From an uncultured Mucilaginibacter sp. (GTDB lineage: Bacteria > Bacteroidota > Bacteroidia > Sphingobacteriales > Sphingobacteriaceae): a stretch of DNA of 9,906 nt. The DNA is taken from positions 1 to 9,906 of the forward strand of contig CAMLFI010000063.1 of assembly GCA_946479225.1 (NCBI GenBank). Direction: 5' to 3'. The notes beneath the pieces are model-generated. The model saw only the letters and a program-made list of their open reading frames with translations, did no database searches and was not told where the DNA came from. A program made the translations under genes and the position numbers. Shown one piece after another: positions 7,614 through 9,906 of this stretch; positions within the stretch are counted from its first letter, which is position 1, and every line of letters begins with the position of its first letter.

Positions 7614-8000
7614 TCAGGTACCGTAAGCGGCGGCAGTGGCATTAGAAAAGTAACTGTTAACCACATTCAGTAATTCACCCAAATCAAAGGGCTTAGCCAA
7701 AAAGTGGTCTGCACCATAATTTCCTAATGATTCAAGTACGCGGGGATATCCCGAAATCATAATAACCGGCAGATGTTGGGTGCGTGGATTGATCTTAAGC
7801 TGATGACAAAGCTCGCCCCCGTTAATACCCTCTAATATATAATCAATGATAACCAGGTTTGCGTGCGAACTGCGCACGGCTTCGTAAACATTATCCACCT
7901 GCGATACGCATTCAACCTCGTAGCCTTCACCGCTCAGGGCCTCATTTAGCAGATCAAGCAGGGCACTATTGTCGTCAATTACCAGTATTTTCTTTGTCAT
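7614..8000 (-). CDS. Single-domain CheY-like response regulator
   Basis: A 128-residue receiver domain with no output domain. The acidic pocket Asp9-Asp10 (VIDDN), phospho-acceptor Asp53 (LVIIDYILEG), Ser83 (MISGYP) and Lys103 (LAKPF) are all in place, so it should be phosphorylatable. It probably works by protein-protein contact or as a phosphorelay intermediate. The frame stays open upstream to an ATG at 8072. The receiver domain starts at the ATG at 8000 (MTKKILVIDD); the extra 24 residues resemble no receiver sequence and would begin within a palindrome, so 8000 is chosen. It is convergent with the histidine kinase, their stop codons five bases apart, rather than in an operon with it. Pairing with that kinase is plausible but unproven. 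Confidence 0.92.
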   Translation of the reverse strand: MTKKILVIDDNSALLDLLNEALSGEGYEVECVSQVDNVYEAVRSSHANLVIIDYILEGINGGELCHQLKINPRTQHLPVIMISGYPRVLESLGNYGADHFLAKPFDLGELLNVVNSYFSNATAAAYGT

Positions 8001-8009
8001 TTTATAAAT

Positions 8010-8041
8010 CCAATAATTGGTAGGGTAATAACAATAATTGG
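8010..8041. repeat. Two direct copies of CAATAATTGG with 21-bp period
   Basis: CAATAATTGG occurs at 8011-8020 and again at 8032-8041, start to start 21 bases, close to two helical turns. The first copy is part of the odd palindrome CCAATAATTGG (8010-8020). The pair lies 10 to 41 bases upstream of the response-regulator ATG. The geometry suits binding of a dimeric regulator to one face of the helix; that role is inference. Confidence 0.5.
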
Positions 8042-8048
8042 AAGTCAA

Positions 8049-8072
8049 TTGTTTTTCGTTCACGAAAAACAA
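8049..8072. promoter_or_regulatory. Perfect 11-bp inverted repeat, candidate operator or hairpin
   Basis: TTGTTTTTCGT (8049-8059) and ACGAAAAACAA (8062-8072) are perfect reverse complements with a two-base spacer. The site lies in the divergent gap between the response regulator and the small-protein/MBL operon. No gene reads into it from either side, which favours a DNA-binding site over a terminator. In the response-regulator leader RNA it could also fold into a hairpin with a slightly opened loop. Confidence 0.55.
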
Positions 8073-8101
8073 CGCTCAAATTTCTTGCAGCAATATTCTT
8101 T

Positions 8102-8133
8102 CGGACTTTCCGTCTTTCCGACTTCCGGACTTC
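8102..8133. repeat. Four tandem degenerate 8-mers, consensus CSGWCTTY
   Basis: The units are CGGACTTT (8102-8109), CCGTCTTT (8110-8117), CCGACTTC (8118-8125) and CGGACTTC (8126-8133), head to tail with no gaps. Each differs from the next at one to three positions. They end 13 bases before a -7-like element and 25 bases before the start codon of the small-protein gene. One strand is strongly pyrimidine-rich. The function is unknown. Confidence 0.65.
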
Positions 8134-8145
8134 CCAACAAAACAT

Positions 8146-8153
8146 TACTTTTG
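8146..8153 (+). promoter_or_regulatory. -7 element of the small-protein/MBL operon
   Basis: TACTTTTG is an exact match to the Bacteroidota -7 consensus TAnnTTTG and ends five bases before the ATG at 8159. A start of transcription about 5-7 bases downstream would coincide with the start codon, giving a leaderless mRNA. No TTTG -33 element is evident; that position is occupied by the tandem 8-mers. Confidence 0.4.
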
Positions 8154-8158
8154 AAATT

Positions 8159-8431
8159 ATGCTAACGCTTACCGCCCATACGCTTGAGAAAATGGAACTG
8201 CTGCTAAAAACAGCGGGATATAAGGTGCGTTATGAGAAAGGCAACTTTAAAACGGGTGCATGCCTGCTGCAAAACAGCAAGATAATTGTGATCAACCGAT
8301 TCTCCAACCTGGAGAGCAAGGTGTTGGCCATTGCCGATCTGCTTCGCGATCTGGAGGTTGACCATAATTTGCTCGATGATAAACAGACTGCTTTTTTACA
8401 GCAGCTTAAACAAACCAAACTGCAGCTGTGA
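8159..8431 (+). CDS. Conserved small protein of unknown function, 90 aa
   Basis: A 90-residue cytoplasmic protein with no signal peptide, cysteine cluster or membrane segment (one Cys, C35). The pattern is helix (about 6-20), then a strand region with GYKVRYEKGNFKTG (20-33) and KIIVINRFSN (41-50), then helices to the end (LESKVLAIADLLRDLEVDHN). I recall similar GYxVRYEKGNF proteins as Bacteroidota hypotheticals, often beside an MBL-fold gene, but I know no function. Its TGA overlaps the GTG start of the downstream hydrolase by four bases (GTGA, 8428-8431), a sign of translational coupling. That overlap and an intact reading frame support a real gene. A role as partner or regulator of the hydrolase is only inferred. 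Confidence 0.85.
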   Translation: MLTLTAHTLEKMELLLKTAGYKVRYEKGNFKTGACLLQNSKIIVINRFSNLESKVLAIADLLRDLEVDHNLLDDKQTAFLQQLKQTKLQL

Positions 8432-9189
8432 TAGTCACTTTTTTAGGAACCGGAACGTCGCAGGGTGTACCTGTAATAGCCTGTGGTTGCGAGATATGCT
8501 CATCGACCGACCCGCGCGACAAGCGCCTGCGCAGTGCTATTTTAGTAGAGAGCGACAGCACAACGGTTGTTATTGATTCGGGACCCGATTTTAGGTATCA
8601 GATGCTGCGGGCCAATGTTCAGAAACTGGATGGGCTTGTTTTTACGCATGAGCATAAGGACCACGTAGCAGGTATGGATGATATCCGTGCCTTTAACTAC
8701 AAACAACAGGCCCCAATGGAAATTTATGCTGATAAACGGGTGCAAGCCACGCTTAAACGCGAATTCCCTTATGTTTTTGATGAATACAAATATCCGGGCA
8801 TTCCGCGGGTTAACTTAAATACTATCAGCGCTGAGCCATTCAACGTTGGAGATATTGTGCTGACACCAATTGAAGTGATGCACTACCGCTTGCCGGTATT
8901 AGGTTTCAGGATAAATGATTTCACTTACATTACCGATGCCAAAACCATTGCCGACAGCGAAAAAGAAAAATTAAAGGGTACAAAAATATTGGTGCTTAAC
9001 GCGCTGCAAAAGCAAGAGCATATTTCGCATTTCACCTTTCAGGAAGCGATTGATTTTGCGCAGGAAATTGGCGCTGAGACAACCTATTTCACCCACATCA
9101 GCCATCGCCTGGGCAAACATGCTGATGTTACCGCAGAACTACCTGCAGGGATAGAATTAGCATATGACGGGCTAAAGGTTTCTATTTAA
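8428..9189 (+). CDS. PhnP-like metallo-beta-lactamase-fold hydrolase
   Basis: A 253-residue metal-dependent hydrolase, nearly the length of E. coli PhnP (phosphoribosyl cyclic phosphodiesterase). It opens with MIVTFLGTGTSQGVPVI, typical of the group. Cysteines C19, C21 and C24 match the structural zinc site known in PhnP, with a late His (H226 or H230) as the probable fourth ligand. The catalytic metal site is complete: H74-x-H76-x-D78-H79 (THEHKDH), H152 (VMHYRLPV), D170 (YITDAKT) and H223 (FTHISH). No phosphonate genes are in sight, so a PhnP reaction cannot be assumed; a phosphodiester substrate is likely. The start is GTG at 8428, overlapping the upstream stop; the family N-terminus begins exactly there and no ATG fits. 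The stop codon is four bases from that of the convergent beta-lactamase gene. Confidence 0.93.
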   Translation: MIVTFLGTGTSQGVPVIACGCEICSSTDPRDKRLRSAILVESDSTTVVIDSGPDFRYQMLRANVQKLDGLVFTHEHKDHVAGMDDIRAFNYKQQAPMEIYADKRVQATLKREFPYVFDEYKYPGIPRVNLNTISAEPFNVGDIVLTPIEVMHYRLPVLGFRINDFTYITDAKTIADSEKEKLKGTKILVLNALQKQEHISHFTFQEAIDFAQEIGAETTYFTHISHRLGKHADVTAELPAGIELAYDGLKVSI

Positions 9190-9193
9190 ACTG

Positions 9194-9906
9194 TTATCTT
9201 TTCGTTAACGAATTATCCCAAACCGCTTTAGCAATACGGGCTATAACGCTTTGACGTGTGTCCAGGTCGGCTGTGGAGTTGCCTACAAACACGGCTAGTG
9301 CTAGATGTTGCCCATTGGGCAAGGTAATTATCCCCAAATCGTTAGTGGCCGGCGCTAAGCCGGCATTGTTGGTGTCTGATCTTCCTGTTTTATGAGCCAC
9401 AATAGTGCCGGCGGGCAATAACCCTTTTATTTGGTTTGGGCCGGTGGTAGTTTCCAACATTTTTTTCATCAGCGTATCGGTACCCGCTTTGTTAAGTGCT
9501 TTGCCTTGATAAAAGGCATCCAACAAATGCACCATGGCCGCCGGTTTGCACCAATTGGTGTACTGCACTTCCCAGGCCGCATCCATATCTGCTTCGGACG
9601 CATCAATAACTATTCCCTTTATGCCGATACTCCCCAGGTAATCCATAACAGGCTTAACACCGCCCAGCTTATCCAGCAAAATATCGCAGGCGTTATTGTC
9701 GCTTAATGATACCATATAGCTCAGTAATTCGCTTAAAGACATGTCAACGCCTTTGGGATATTTTTCAAACAGCGGACCTCTGCTATGGTGCATGTCACGC
9801 TCTCGTATCTTTATTATCTGGTTCAGATTAAACTTACCCCTTTCTACCTGGCGCATTACCGCAAGCGCTATCGGGAACTTCATAACGCTTTGCATAACCA
9901 TTTGCG
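9194..9906 (-). CDS. Class A beta-lactamase (partial, 5' end outside window)
   Basis: A serine beta-lactamase that hydrolyses beta-lactams in the periplasm. The signal peptide and first strands lie beyond the window edge; 237 codons are present and the frame remains open at 9906. Counting from the first visible Met (9901), the motifs are S5-V-M-K8 (Ambler S70-x-x-K73), S67-D-N69 (SDN loop, 130-132), E103 in ASEADM (probable Glu166 of the omega loop) and K171-T-G173 (234-236). The stretch WEVQYTNWC and the ending RSDTNNAGLAPATND...VFVGNS place it with the Bacteroidota subclass A2 enzymes (CfxA/CepA/PER-like). Members of that group often have an extended cephalosporin spectrum; substrates cannot be read here. 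No frameshift is present, so it is probably functional. No mobile-element signal flanks it, suggesting an intrinsic chromosomal gene. Confidence 0.93.
   Translation of the reverse strand, partial: QMVMQSVMKFPIALAVMRQVERGKFNLNQIIKIRERDMHHSRGPLFEKYPKGVDMSLSELLSYMVSLSDNNACDILLDKLGGVKPVMDYLGSIGIKGIVIDASEADMDAAWEVQYTNWCKPAAMVHLLDAFYQGKALNKAGTDTLMKKMLETTTGPNQIKGLLPAGTIVAHKTGRSDTNNAGLAPATNDLGIITLPNGQHLALAVFVGNSTADLDTRQSVIARIAKAVWDNSLTKR

Noticed and set aside
8001..8072. N-terminal extension of the response regulator to the ATG at 8072
   Set aside because: The 24 added residues resemble no receiver domain and would start within the perfect inverted repeat. The receiver begins normally at the ATG at 8000.
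8102..8133. CRISPR-like array
   Set aside because: The units are 8-mers with no spacers, so this is a tandem repeat.
9201..9212. 12-bp palindrome TTCGTTAACGAA in the beta-lactamase 3' end
   Set aside because: Perfect 12-bp palindromes are expected a few times per 10 kb by chance, and this one lies in coding sequence.
9194..9906. Recently acquired, mobile beta-lactamase
   Set aside because: No insertion sequence, integrase, attachment site or composition shift is visible, and class A2 enzymes are native to the phylum. The far side is outside the window.

Overview
The window looks like chromosomal DNA from a member of the Bacteroidota, most likely family Sphingobacteriaceae (Mucilaginibacter- or Pedobacter-like). 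The grounds are an FtsK/SpoIIIE translocase gene next to a LolA-type gene, a class A beta-lactamase of the type typical of this phylum, weak or absent Shine-Dalgarno sequences, candidate TAnnTTTG (-7) promoter elements, and moderate GC. The genus is inferred, not proven. I see no rRNA, tRNA, transposase gene, phage gene or CRISPR array.

Layout. 1-180 (minus): N-terminal part of a lolA-like lipoprotein carrier gene, cut by the window edge. 242-332: a long imperfect inverted repeat between lolA and ftsK. 343-2880 (minus): complete ftsK, with a candidate promoter at 2903-2930. 2974-3621 (plus): an ankyrin-repeat protein. 3627-3692: a strong, probably bidirectional terminator. 3717-4268 (minus): an unrecognised secreted protein. 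4479-6059 (minus): a two-gene operon of an Anbu-type proteasome-like peptidase followed by a transglutaminase-like cysteine protease. 6274-7608 (plus): a membrane sensor histidine kinase, convergent with a single-domain CheY-like response regulator at 7614-8000 (minus). 8001-8158: a divergent control region unusually rich in repeats. 8159-9189 (plus): a conserved small protein translationally coupled to a PhnP-like metallo-beta-lactamase-fold hydrolase. 9194-9906 (minus): a class A beta-lactamase, cut at its 5' end by the window edge.

Most genes are housekeeping or conserved in the phylum: DNA segregation at the septum, lipoprotein sorting, signal transduction and beta-lactam resistance. The most interesting coding element is the Anbu-transglutaminase pair. 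It lacks the ATP-grasp and alpha-E genes that usually accompany these families, at least on the two flanks visible here. The most interesting non-coding stretch is 8001-8158. It holds a perfect 11-bp inverted repeat, a 10-bp direct repeat with a 21-bp period, four degenerate tandem 8-mers and a -7-like element five bases before a start codon. I find no clear evidence of a wholly new multi-gene system.
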